From: Channa striata
Lineage: Eukaryota; Chordata; Actinopteri; Anabantiformes; Channidae
Direction: 5' to 3'
DNA length: 64,000 nt
NCBI GenBank assembly: GCA_033026295.1
Contig: CM065180.1
Span: 19,621,523 to 19,685,522, forward strand
Under the pieces are notes generated by a model that saw only the letters and a list, made by a program, of their open reading frames with translations, did not search any database and had not been told where the DNA came from. Both the position numbers and the translations under genes were made by a program. Positions within the stretch are counted from its first letter, which is position 1, and every line of letters starts with the position of its first letter. Positions 42,705 through 53,672 of this stretch are shown here, piece by piece.

Positions 42705-43125
42705 TCCGTCTCTGGCACAGTAATACACAGCAGTGTCTTCAGGCTGGACATTCTGTCCAATTAGAGTCAGTGTCTTACTGGAAGATTCTATGGTGATACT
42801 GAATGTGTTTCTTAATGAGTCTTTGTAGAACGTTGGATATCCAATATGTGCACCTCCAATCCACTCCAGTCCTTTTCCTGCAGGTTGTCTGACCCAGTTT
42901 GTGCGATAGTCACTCACAGAATAAGAGACCTGACAGGTGATGGACAGACGTTGACCTGGCTGCAGAGTCACAGACTCTGGCTGTGTCAACTCTACACACT
43001 TCACACCTGTTTAAAAAGGAACATTGTTTTGTAAAAATGTAAGTCAGTCCACAAAAGAAAAAACAAATGCAGTGAGACTCACAGGATCCAGCTGCCAACA
43101 GCAGCAGCAGAGCTACAGAGAACAT
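42705..43125 (-). CDS. ighv: IGHV segment, family II, open
   Basis: Leader exon 43083-43125 (MFSVALLLLLAAGS), V exon 42705-43006. FR1 KCVELTQPESVTLQPGQRL, CDR1 SVSDYRTN, FR2 WVRQPAGKGLEWIGG, CDR2 HIGYPT, FR3 FSITIESSSKTLTLIGQNVQ to AVYYCARD. RSS 42666-42704: CACAGTG, 23 bp, ACAAAAACC. Octamer variant 43208-43215. Confidence 0.91.
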
Positions 43126-43229
43126 GGTTGATGGTGCAGCTGGCGTGAAGTGACGTCCACTGACAGGAGGAAGGTTTTTATAGCTGAGTGATGAGGAACA
43201 TCACTGAGTTTGCATAACTGACTCGATAA

Positions 43230-44340
43230 TCCGCTGGTCGTACTGGAGCTAAAAGAACAACGTGTTCGATAACAGGCTGAGAATAAATCTGTTATTTAGA
43301 GAAGAGCTAACTGACTTCATCCTCACTGCAGCAGATTGGACTCAAACGTAGATCATCATAGGACTCAATCATTTAAAGCTTACAGCTCTTTAAACAATAA
43401 TGCCTAAAGATATTGTATTGATAACTATTCAGTGTAAAACAATATAAATCAGTGCAATTAAAAGAAAACAAAATTGTTTGAATGTGATTATTACTATGAA
43501 TTTAATGATGATTTTGTAGAGACATGGAAACAAAGGAACAGTCTCTAAATACATTTATTACACGCCTCTAAACTTTCAGAACTGCATTTTCATATCTGTA
43601 GCATTTTGATTCCTTTATTAATTTACATACATTATGGCATTTTAGAGCCTTTAAACCATCATTAACCGTTATTAACAGGAAAAAGCAGATGTCAGTCAAA
43701 CCCCACATGTCCCCTCACACACAAACCACATCATGTCTCACAGGGTTTGGGTCACATCCAACAGGCTTTACTGCCGCCTGACGGAGAGTTTTGCATGAGC
43801 TCCTCCTCTCAGGGAGCAGACTGGGTTTGACCTTGAGTTTGACCTCTGACCTTGTCTCAATTTTTCATGTCAGTAACTGAGAGAAGTTCACAGGGTCTAA
43901 GCTTAAGAATGTTTGATTTATATTTGCTAAAGCTGGAAATATGAATCTGAATAGTATTTTTGTTATTGACGATTGGGAAATTGACATTGTCTTTTGATTT
44001 TAACAAATTAAATACTTCCCTATATATTTATATAAACCAATATAGCAAAACATTTATAAACAAGAATTTTGCCTCCGATTTTTATAAATCACGTATATTC
44101 ATAGTCTAAATCTACATAATTAACTCCCCAAAAGTACTTGAAACTGAAGCCTGGTCATGACAAAGTGCTACGAAAAATGACCGCACACTAGCTTCCATCA
44201 TTTATTTTTATGACTGAAATGATTGACTACTATATTTTTATTATTAAATGTATGTAATAATACTAATAAATCATTGTACTCTAATGATGAACTTCAGTCC
44301 AAATTATTTATTACACATATGACCAAAGGACCTTCTGATC
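43230..44340. other. Intergenic, right half duplicated
   Basis: 43790-44300 matches 12820-13353, the upstream flank of a family I gene, and includes a ttttgcat octamer variant near 43790, but the V gene that should stand to its left is absent. Confidence 0.5.
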
Positions 44341-44365
44341 ACTTCACAAACTCCACTGTCTCCGA

Positions 44366-44762
44366 GCACAGAAGTAAACAGCAGAATCTGCTGTTGTCAG
44401 ACTCGTGATCTGGAGGAACTGAGAGCTGCTGGACACGTCCTGAGTGAAACTAAAACGGCTTTGAAAGGAGGCGGCATAGCTCGGAGAGCCCGTGTTTGTG
44501 TTTATCCACTCCAGTCCTGTCCCTGGTTTCTGTCTTATCCAGTTTATACCATAACTTGTCATGTCATAACCAGATGTGACGCAGGACAACTTCACTGTGT
44601 CTTCACCTCAGAGGACGACTGGTCCAGTTTGATCTCACTCCAAACTCCTGTAAGTAAAGAAATTATGAGCATCATCCATGAAACATATTTGATTTTGTAC
44701 TTACACAACATTCATTCCTTACCATGAACGACGACTAAAAATAATAAACTCCAGACAATCAT
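44366..44762 (-). pseudogene. ighv: IGHV segment, divergent family, frameshifted FR1
   Basis: Leader exon 44723-44762 (MIVWSLLFLVVVHG) and V exon up to 44647. FR1 reads VWSEIKLDQSSSEV; about 10 bp are then missing so that KTQ-stop follows, while VKLSCVTSGYDMTSYGIN, FR2 WIRQKPGTGLEWI, CDR2 NTNTGSPS and FR3 to AVYFCARR continue in another frame. The heptamer is GACAGTG and no nonamer is recognisable. A perfect octamer is at 44875-44882. It is the only V of this family here. Confidence 0.82.
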
Positions 44763-44874
44763 AGTTTCTCTAAAAATTGTGAGATTTAGAGAAAGTTTTT
44801 CTTTTTAAAACAGTCAGTTCTTGTGAGTAAAATGATTGAACAGTCGTAGCTGGTGTGTTTAAAAAGAAGCCAGG

Positions 44875-44882
44875 ATTTGCAT
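44875..44882 (-). promoter_or_regulatory. Perfect Ig octamer of a dead V gene
   Basis: ATGCAAAT on minus, 113 bp upstream of the leader ATG at 44762. Confidence 0.7.
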
Positions 44883-45585
44883 AGATCCTCCCACTACAGG
44901 TTTAAAAAGGGAAAATCAAAGACAAGGAACTTACTGCTCAGTATCTTGAAATCACATTCTGAATAACATGTTTCTTTAATGTTCTGTTAGTAAAGGAATA
45001 TTCCTATACGCTTATTAATTTCAGGCAGCACGTTCAGTCTATGAGAACATAAACCATCTGTTAAGGAGAATGAGGCCACACTATTTGTAGAACGACCAAG
45101 GTGCAACATGTTGGAGTATTAGCACATATTTACACTGTGTTCAATGAAACTAGTCTGTTTATTAATTTTATTTGAATAAGTGATTTTGACAGTGACTGAC
45201 CTGAATTTTAAGGTTCCCACTTTAAATTTGAACCATTTCATTTAAATACGTGCTCAGTTTTAAGGCTTGTCTGTTCTTAAAGGGTCAAAAACGAGCTGTC
45301 ACAAATTTAGTAGCAGAGCAGTAAATGATCCTCTCATTGTCACCTTGAAATCTGAAGCCTTTTCTTCAAACCATCCCAACGTTAGAGAAAGCGAAACATC
45401 GTCTTTGTGCATGTGTCCATGAAAGCTGTGCACCAGCAGGCTGCAAAGATTGTCTTAGTCAAAGCCAGAAAGACAGAGACAAATTCAGACAAATTGTTAT
45501 TTCATTTGTGCAGCGTCCGACCTACACGACCCCACATACTAAATACAATGTCACGCCAAATATAGACAGACATGGACACACACAG

Positions 45586-45800
45586 GCCACTTTATTAGGT
45601 ACATCCACCCATTATCTGTAACCCCTTATCTGGGTCACGGGGCGCCTGTCCCAGCCGTCATCGGGCGAGATGTGGGGTCCAACCTGGACGGGTCTGCAGT
45701 CAACAACCATTCACACTCACATTCACAGAGTCACCAACGAACCAAACATGCACGTTCAACCCGACCATTGTCCACACACTCCTCCTGGGCTTTGCTCATT
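45586..45800. repeat. Teleost interspersed repeat, diverged copy
   Basis: Contains ccactttattaggtaca, then the accattcacactcacattca phrase also present at 602 and 22918. 44890-45585 before it shows nothing recognisable. Confidence 0.5.
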
Positions 45801-45928
45801 GTCTCCTGACATTCTAAGAAATAAATACTTGCCTGTGATTCCTAACTTTCCTCACTGTTGGTCTCTTCTGTAGATCAGAGCAACAGCGCCACCTAGTGAC
45901 GAGTTCTCATCGACTCAGCTGCTTGTCA

Positions 45929-46204
45929 CTACTACTACTACGCTTTCGGCTTTTCCCATTAGGGGTCGCCACAGCGAATCCTCCATTTCCACGTCACTCT
46001 ATCCTGAACATCTTCCTCTCTGACACCAGCTAACCTCATGTCCTCTGTTAGAACGTCCATATGTCTCCTCCTTAATCGTCCTCTCGCCCTCTTGCCTGAC
46101 AGCTCCATCTCCAACATCCTTCTACTTCTCATTAAACCTTTTATACACTGAGCAGTTTGTCTGGCACGTCTTTGGGTCATTATCCAAAAAACCTCCACCT
46201 GTTT
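45929..46204 (-). mobile_element. RTE-like LINE, 3' end fragment
   Basis: The minus-strand frame (45959-46198) ends RGRLRRRHMDVLTEDMRLAG, then VREEDVQDRV and IRCGDP-stop, the conserved C-terminus of fish RTE-type ORF2 proteins. The 3' end (agcgtagtagtagtag tail at 45929-45941) is a short trinucleotide repeat, as expected for RTE elements. All of the upstream element is missing. Not contiguous with the 13.4-kb fragment. Confidence 0.72.
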
Positions 46205-46209
46205 GGTTT

Positions 46210-46790
46210 TCTCTAATAAATTTGCATATGTATAAATAAGATTATTTCCTTAGTCATATGTAAAATTATTTAATAGATGCTGACTGCTTGAATGAATCAG
46301 CCTTTTCCTTTGTTCTGCATTAAGTGTTTATTCATTGTCTATCAGTAAATATCAGTAAAATACATTTAATGTCATTTACTGACATAAATAATGTTCATTA
46401 TTGTTGAATAAAGTAAAAGGAGCTGAAATCATTAAGCCTTTAGTAAAGATTTGTCCTGGTTAGTTCAGGTTTGTCGGCCACATGTGTTCAGTATATTTAC
46501 AGTAGCTTTTATTTACAACAACAGGTTTTTTACAGTGAAATAACAGCGAGTCATTTTATTACAAATTTACAGCAAATAAAGCGGCAACACGTGTCAGGAC
46601 TGCACATTTAGAAATATCCCCTTAAGCTGCTTGTAGACTTGTCCAAGCAAATATGAAGAAAATATGTTTATATGTGAAATTAATGAAGAAAATTTGTATT
46701 TCATAACAATATTTGCTTTGGGTTTTTTTCTAAAATCTTGTTCTATTTTAATTTCAGTTTGTCTTTAAAAACTTGTCATGAAATGATTGA
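46210..46790. other. Intergenic, no gene seen
   Basis: AT-rich, no V relic until 46815. Confidence 0.5.
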
Positions 46791-46814
46791 TGGTCTGAGG
46801 CTCCTCCTCTGGTG

Positions 46815-46985
46815 GCTGCATGTTTTGTCCATTTAACGTCGGCGTCTTCCTGGAAGAGTCCAAGTCAACACTGAACTTGTTCTTTTTAGGATAAATCTCC
46901 AGTAAAGTTGCTCCCGATCAGCTCCAGTCCTTTTCCACAGGTCCAAACTCATCCAGTCTGTCCGGTAGCTGCCCGAAGAAACAGA
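46815..46985 (-). pseudogene. ighv: IGHV fragment, FR2-FR3
   Basis: Worn family II-like FR3 and FR2 (KNKFSVDLDSS-like, GLELIG), frameshifted, no RSS or leader. Third copy of the block at 3.1 and 14.0 kb; its flank continues to the RSS of the 47169 gene. Confidence 0.6.
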
Positions 46986-47168
46986 CTGAAATCAGCCATG
47001 TTTTGATTTTACTCAGAATTTTCAGTCCTGATTATTCAGACTGACCAGCAACATCCTGTTTGTGGGACAAATATTTGTTAGATTCTGTTTTTACTTAAAA
47101 CTTGGATCATGTTTGGAAGGAGTGATGGAGGTTTTTGTTCAGCTGATCAACCAACTTCAGTCACTGTG

Positions 47169-47605
47169 AGGCTCTCGAGCACAATAATAAACAGCCGAAT
47201 CTTCAGTTTTCAGACTGTTCATCTGCAGATACACCTGCTGTCTGCTGTCGTGTCTGGAGATGGTGAATTGGCCTTTCACTGAGTCTGAGTAGTAAGTGAT
47301 GCTGCCACTGCCACTGCTGATATGAGCGATCCACTCCAGTCCTTTACCTGGAGCCTGTCTGACCCAGTCCATGTGGTAACTGCTGAATGTGAATCCAGAT
47401 CCAGTACAGGTCAGTCTGTGAGATTCTCCAGGTCTTTTAACAACTGGTTCAGATTCTGTCAGAGTCTGAGCATCAACACCTAGAAGGAGAAGAAAAAGAA
47501 GTGAAACTTCCATCTGTGATATTTCAGTAGTTTGTAGTTAAATGAAGTGTAAGTGTCACCTGTCCAGCAGAGAGTCAACAGCAACAGTCCTGTCCTACAG
47601 TCCAT
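47169..47605 (-). CDS. ighv: IGHV segment, family I, open; last complete V of the cluster
   Basis: Leader exon 47560-47605 (MDCRTGLLLLTLCWTG), V exon 47169-47479. FR1 DAQTLTESEPVVKRPGESH, CDR1 region GFTFSSYHMD, FR2 WVRQAPGKGLEWIAH, CDR2 ISSGSGSIT (one codon longer), FR3 with RHDS for RDNS, ending AVYYCARE. RSS 47130-47168: CACAGTG, 23 bp, ACAAAAACC. Octamer-like ctttgcat 47675-47682. The leader intron has an in-frame ATG reading MEVSLLFLLLLG. Confidence 0.91.
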
Positions 47606-47736
47606 CATGTCCAACTGTGTGTCCACTGTCCTCACTCTGTGCAGTCACATTAATAAAGCTGGAAAATAGCTGAGCTTTGCATTAACTCCTCCTCACAGGA
47701 AACAGAGTGGACTCATCATGTTTAGTAACATTTATG

Positions 47737-47980
47737 TTCCCTGGCCACTTTATTAGGTACAGCTGTACAATCTAATTCAAAACAGCAGCTCTGCCATGAA
47801 AAACATTTTATTTCTCAGTTTTTAAGATGAAGCTGTTAGAAAGGTGATAATTCTGCTCTCTGTTTATTACTGAGGTAATCATGGGTAGTGGAGTCTGTGG
47901 TGGTTCTAAAGTTTTGGCTCCCTTATTAATTTTAAGTTAGTTGGCCAAAACATTAGAACCATCTCTTTCTTTGATACAGG
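47737..47980. repeat. Interspersed repeat with ccactttattaggtaca
   Basis: The left end is the phrase ccactttattaggtacagct, shared with 45586; the right end is near gccaaaacattagaacc. Known to me as a recurrent vertebrate/fish repeat, class not certain. 47980-48390 shows nothing else. Confidence 0.45.
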
Positions 47981-48401
47981 CATCTTTACAGCAACAATTA
48001 TCAGTTACCAAGTAATTATTCTTTTTCTTATTCTTATTTCTCATTCTATTTTAAGGGAAAAGATCTGAAATCATGGGCTTCTGAGGGCTTCTGCTTTGTT
48101 GTGAGTTATATTTCTAAATTATTTGAATCAATTTGTATCACTGTATACATTTGTATACAAGTTGTTTTAATCCATTTTGTATGTAGCCATTTGTCTGCTC
48201 ATGTCAGATATAACAGTTTTGAGTAATTTATTTTTTAATAATTTTTATCCATAAAACCTAACATTAACAGTAAATGTATACTATGATAAAACATAGCCTG
48301 TATGTGTAAGTGTGTTGCCATATCTATATTTATGAGTTTTTGTTTGTTTATGAAAAAAATCATTTAATTACAATCATCCATGGTCTGAGGCTCCTCCTCT
48401 G

Positions 48402-48500
48402 GTTTGTGTCTCTGGCACAGTGATACACAGCAGTGTCTTCAGGCTTTAGGTTGGACAGTGTCAGATATGTCGTGCCGTTGTCTCTGGGGATTTGTCAAGT
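48402..48500 (-). pseudogene. ighv: IGHV relic, FR3 of family III
   Basis: Minus strand reads DNGTTYLTLSNLKPEDTAVY then HCARD; no CAC-starting consensus heptamer, no FR1, FR2 or leader. Confidence 0.6.
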
Positions 48501-49262
48501 CTTCATAGCAGACCGGGAGGAAGCTCACTCTGCAAATAAGGCCCCTGACAGGTTATAAAATGGTGGGTTAGTTTTTTTTGTAATATTCTACAAAAGAGAA
48601 CTAAAATGAAGTAAAATAAAAACATTAAGATTCACATCAGGGATACAGAAAAGCCTGTCAGAATTATTATTTTCACTGTTTTCGTCATGTTTCGTCGGTT
48701 TGTCAAGTTTAGTGTGCATACAAAGACACTGGCTACAAAATATGAATAGAGTGTCACTGGAATACTCTATTAATCTGACATATGAATGATTTGAATTATT
48801 GGTTTGATAGAAATATATACACACATCATTCAGGTTTATCATGTCCAATATGTGTCACCCATAACTTGTCATCTTTCATATTTTTCCTAATACTAGATTT
48901 GCTGCAGGTTCTGCTAGTGTTAATGGCTAAAATGGGAAGTTTTTGATCTAATCATGATGAACTGTTAGAAATGTTCGATAATTTATTGCACGAAATCAAG
49001 CAGATGTGTAAATTCCAGCCAGCCTACTGTATCCTGAAAAAATCTGAAAAAAAAAGTTTCCAAATAATATTTAGCAATTAGAATTCTTCCATTTATTAGT
49101 TATTAGTATTAGAAACACAAAATGGGTCATAAAAAATAATGGGATTTTATTCCCATATGGGAATGTAACACTTTTATATCTTACTGTTGAAAAGCAGGAA
49201 ATAGGAACAAGTCAGAAAAACCACAACCTCAACTGGTGTTTTCATCTGTTGGTTTCCCCTCG

Positions 49263-49263
<1 letters not shown>

Positions 49264-49357
<94 letters not shown>
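49264..49357. repeat. GT microsatellite
   Basis: Uninterrupted (GT)n of about 47 units. The long Cys-Val and His-Thr frames on the two strands are artefacts of this run. Confidence 0.95.
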
Positions 49358-49358
<1 letters not shown>

Positions 49359-49382
49359 TCTCATATTGTAATGAGACCTCTG

Positions 49383-49396
49383 CTGCTCCCTGTTGG
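49383..49396 (-). promoter_or_regulatory. CTCF-like motif near a family III relic
   Basis: The minus strand reads CCAACAGGGAGCAG, 12 of 14 matches to the CTCF core, about 60 bp from the V fragment at 49455. Confidence 0.4.
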
Positions 49397-49454
49397 CTGT
49401 TCTTTTGGCCTTTTCTTATGACTGCTGGCAAATTATATTTTACTTGCATCGTAG

Positions 49455-49618
49455 TATATAAGCCCCACCCATGCCGGTCCTTCTCCTTCAGGTTGTCTGA
49501 TCCAGCCTTGGTTAACTGAAATCAAATCCACTTCCCCTGCACGACAGACTCAGGGTTTCCGGAGGCTTTTTCCCCACCGACGTTGAGGGAATGGACTCCC
49601 GATCCTGGCCTTTCAAAC
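49455..49618 (-). pseudogene. ighv: IGHV relic, family III FR1-FR2
   Basis: From the acceptor: ESIPSTSVGKKPPETLSLSC, RGSGFDFS, then a TAA stop in CDR1, then a frameshifted FR2 (DQTT*-like, normally IRQP). No FR3, RSS or leader. It is the outermost V coding remnant of the cluster. Confidence 0.75.
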
Positions 49619-50090
49619 CTGCAAAAGAAGCAGAACAGGAGTGAAATAAGTCCCAGAGTGTGTGTGCTAAATCACTTAGACAGAAAGTGCAGACATCGTG
49701 GCTTTTAAATCTTAATTGCTGAAATCATTTAATTACAAAATCCAATTCCTGAAAATTCTGACAGGAACACACATATCATCTAAACATACACTATATACAG
49801 ACAGAACAAACAGACTAAATTCACTTTTATGTGTACTATTTCTCATGTCACAAAAAGTCCAGCAACAAACAGGATGATCTATGATCTGATTCTCACAAAA
49901 TAGAACAGAAGTGTCCACACTGTTTTCAAATAACAGATTGTTATATTGTTTCACAGTTTCTTCGTATAAAAAAAGAATATGTCGGTAAATTCCCCAAAAC
50001 AGAAAGTCAAAAAGCACAACCTCAACTGGTGCTTCACACGTGTTGGTACCAAACTGGCTTTTTCCCTTACTTCAGTTTTTAAATCTCCTG

Positions 50091-50175
50091 CTTCCCCCTG
50101 TTGGTGATTGTTAGAATAAGCTGTTTGAGGTTTTTGCTCAGTTTCCACACAGGGATGTGGTACCCGCATTTGCAT
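50091..50175 (-). pseudogene. Ghost V unit: CTCF-like motif, nonamer and octamer without V gene
   Basis: In order on minus from right to left: octamer ATGCAAAT (50168-50175), a nonamer-like sequence AGCAAAAACC (50128-50137) and CCAACAGGGGGAAG (50091-50104, 12 of 14 to the CTCF core). Nonamer to CTCF-like spacing is 24 bp, as in family III genes. No leader, V exon or heptamer is left. The flank 50010-50100 resembles 49200-49400. Inferred deletion remnant. Confidence 0.4.
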
Positions 50176-50179
50176 TCAG

Positions 50180-51374
50180 AATCACAATCATAAACATTCA
50201 ATAAAGTCAACAGGACAAATTTAAACTAACAAAATTAAAAACAAAATCTCCAAATACCTCACTGACAGTGGAGGTCAATCAAGTGTAAGTTTTCAAATCA
50301 AACGACAAATATGACGGTAATTTATTCGTCAAACTTGTCTGTATTCAGTGTAGTCATACCAACAAGATGATAATGCTGTTATGTAAAAAGAAATGAAAAG
50401 TGATTTCATGGCATCTGTTATCTGACATAATGAGCAGCCTGTCAGATTATACTGGACATATTTACATTTATGACCTACAGACAGGACAGACACACTGAAT
50501 TCCCTATATGTGAAACTAACTCACTGAACTTCGTCAAACAAATAAAATTATCGCCTTTGTGAATATCTTCTAAAGTTGCGCAGAGCCGCTAATTTTACAA
50601 AATTGTATATTTCATGCAGTCATATTCGCTAATATTCAGATAATGAGCAGAAGTAAATTCATTTAGGCTCTTTATTTCCATACATGTTTGGAAGCTGATG
50701 ATACGTGTTATGCACAGGCACGTGACTCACAATCCTTACAACACGACACTTTGTTCCTCCCCACTTTCCCATCTGTTGCATCCTGTGCTGTAATAATAGA
50801 CAGAAAGCTTCATCCACACTGTCATTTACTCACTAGCACAACGTGAAAGGATGCAAGGCACCAGCGAAGTGGAAAGAATAAAGTAACACACACTTTTGTT
50901 CTTCTTATCTCCCCCGCTGCTGATTTTCAGCATGGACGTTAGGCTTTTTTAGGCTAATTCATCCCAGGTGGAGCCAGTCGTATCAAAGTCACACTTACTT
51001 TCTGCAAATGAATAAAGATTGAAGCCAAAAGACGGTTGCCATCATGTTAACAATTTTCATTTAGTGTTTTCTATTGTTAAAGTTTCTTTTTTCATCATGT
51101 CTAATATCCACCGCAGTTTTTGACTGTGCATATGAAATTGTGTATGTGCAAAGTATTAAGCCTATCGTTCCCTTCTAGACCAAAGCGGTGGTGATAATCC
51201 ACGACAGATCTTATCCCTCCTCTCTGACATACGCGGATCACCACTGGTCACACATGCACACGCTCTCAGGGAAAAGGAAACCAAATGAAGTAGCATCACA
51301 TCTGATGGTAAATGTATTATTATCATAACTTTGTCACAGACGGATAGACGAGGATCTCCACGCAGACTTTCATC
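50180..51374. other. Boundary between IGH cluster and cabp5
   Basis: No V relic or RSS is seen from here on. The stretch just before 51375 presumably holds the cabp5 promoter and 5' UTR, but I can point to no TATA or CpG island. Confidence 0.5.
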
Positions 51375-53672
51375 ATGAGCATTAAACAAGCCTGCATTTT
51401 TCTCAGAGGAGGAACAAAGAGAGAAGTAAGTCATGGTTTTATAATTTTACAGCACAGCTTGTGGTTTTATAATAATATTTATAAATATATTTATTTCATA
51501 ATAGTTCTAAATTGCATATTTAAATACAGATTTTTATTGGTTTACTAGGTACAGAAATCTTACTTTTATCTGCTGATCAATTGTAAAATACATATTTGTG
51601 TTTATAATTGTGGGCTTTAATATATGGTGTTATTTTGGGCTAAAGGTCGAAACTACAGCTAATGTTTTAGCTTGTTCTTTGCACACTCGCTTTGCCTTGT
51701 ATGTTTCAGAGGTCACATTCAAACCAACTTATTGACACGCCTTACTCAGCACTTTGTACTTATGTTTTATTACCAAAATGAAAGCATTCATCTAGGACCA
51801 GACACAGGAAGGTTAAGAAAAATGTTCAAGAAAGGATTTAACAGATGACAGATTCCAAATGTAAGAAGCAAACAAATTTGGTCAGGGATGATCACAAATC
51901 CATATTTCCAGAAAATGCAGAAATGCATTATTAGGTGTCAACATAAAAAAAAAGGATGTCAATATATAATGTAACACATAATCCACAATCTTATATGAAC
52001 AGACACAAAAGAAATGTAGTCATACGGTATAATTTTCTAATATTTAATATTACGATTAGTTGTTTTGTAGCTTTTATCCAGACTCTGATAAGTGAGACAA
52101 GTCAATTATGTTAATAATTGCATGTCAATAATTGGATGTATGTCAATAATTGCATTTTCGTAAAAAAAAAAAAAAGACAATTCCATCTTGGTGTCTATAC
52201 CATTGTTTTGCAGGCAAGAAGACTCACTCATGAAGAGATAGAAGGTAATTTCTAAACATACTTTCAGATTAACGTGTTTGTGCGTTTTTGCCTTTTCAAT
52301 GTTCACGTCTCCTGCGTCTCTGTGTTGCCCAGAGTTACGAGAAGCTTTTGTGGAGTTTGATAAAGACAAGGATGGATTCATAACCTGTAAAGACTTGGGG
52401 AACCTGATGAGAACCATGGGATACATGCCAACTGAAATGGAGCTGATACAACTGGGCCAGAACATCAACATGAATTGTATGTCGTGTAATTTATGATGTG
52501 AAAGTAAACAAATGCTTTATTATACATTTTTAGTAATGGGCTGATCTGACTAGAAAACTATAAAAGTATATAAGGCATATTTGCAGGTTACATTCAAAAC
52601 TTGTTTTTAAAAATATTGATTATTTTTGTGGAAGTAACATACATATATTTATATGAATGTAAATGTTTATATATGTTTGATATAGTTGAAGATAAAAACT
52701 ACTGCACGAAGCCCAAAGGTTACTTAATGGGAATGTGTCTTGCAGACTCTGAGGCTTCTGAACATGTTATTTGCATGTTTCTTTACCTTAACAGAACTGT
52801 TGGTTCAGTATTAATATTTGATCTGTGGCTTGTGTATTAAACATTGATTTAAAACACAATTAGAAGATGGTGCGTTAAGCACTAATGTTTTCCTTCTGTC
52901 ATTTTCTATGAAGTCAAATAAGACAAACCTGTGGACAACACCTGATTGTAGTTTTGACACATCATCTGTATTTTGCAGTGGGGGGGCGGGTGGAATTTGA
53001 GGATTTTGTGGACCTCATGACCCCCAAACTTCTGGCTGAGACTGCAGGGATGATTGGACTGAAGGAACTTAAAGATGCCTTCAGAGAGGTAAGCTCGGTC
53101 TTTGGGAGCCCAATAATATGGCGCCCAACACTAATCATGAACTGACATCTGGAAAAACTTTTAGCCCAGTCCAATTTTCCAAAATGCACTTCAGGGTTTA
53201 TAGGCAAATCTCATATCTTCCCCCCCGTTCTTCCAGTTTGATATAGATGGTGACGGTGCGATCACATCGGAGGAGCTGAGACAAGCCATCATAAAGTTAT
53301 TGGGTGAACACACGAGCAAACGTGAAATTGAAGCAGTCGTCCGAGAAGCTGATAACAACGGAGATGGAACAGTCGACTTTGAGGGTGAGATACATCACAC
53401 ATGTTCGCACATACACGCAAGGCACAAAAAATCATAGGTGCAAAGTAATTAAAGTATTATTCATTTAATAACTATCATGTTTTTAACAGTAATAAAACAT
53501 GCATCTGGGCCACGATTAATGTTTTTAGTCTCAACTCTGAATTTACTGCTATGGCATAGAATGTCTGACTTGTGAAAAAGAATAATTGTTTGTTTTGAAT
53601 CTATATCTATTATTAATCTGTTTTTTGTCTGTGTTGTCTACAGAGTTTGTGAATATGATGTCACAGAAATGA
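51375..53672 (+). CDS. cabp5: Calcium-binding protein 5 (EF-hand), complete
   Basis: Six coding exons with GT/AG borders: 51375-51425, 52214-52244, 52333-52476, 52979-53088, 53237-53384, 53644-53672, giving 170 residues (human CaBP5 is 173 from memory). The N-terminus MSIKQACIFLRGG keeps the CaBP5 CIFLR signature. EF1 (DKDKDGFITCKD) is canonical. EF2 (around INMNLGGRVEF) lacks ligands, as in all CaBPs. EF3 (DIDGDGAITSEE) and EF4 (DNNGDGTVDFEE) are canonical. The linker PKLLAETAGMIG is near-identical to the mammalian one. The family modulates voltage-gated calcium channels, notably in retinal neurons. No immune role is expected; it is the nearest non-Ig gene to the cluster. Confidence 0.93.

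Noticed and set aside
49174..49519. Three long open frames of repeated Cys-Val or His-Thr
   Set aside because: They are translations of the (GT)n microsatellite at 49264-49357, not genes.
1..50180. D, J or constant-region segments
   Set aside because: I looked for 12-bp-spacer RSS pairs, the WGxG J motif and Ig constant exons and could support none; all RSSs recognised are of the 22-23 bp V type, apart from one 21-bp spacer in a pseudogene.
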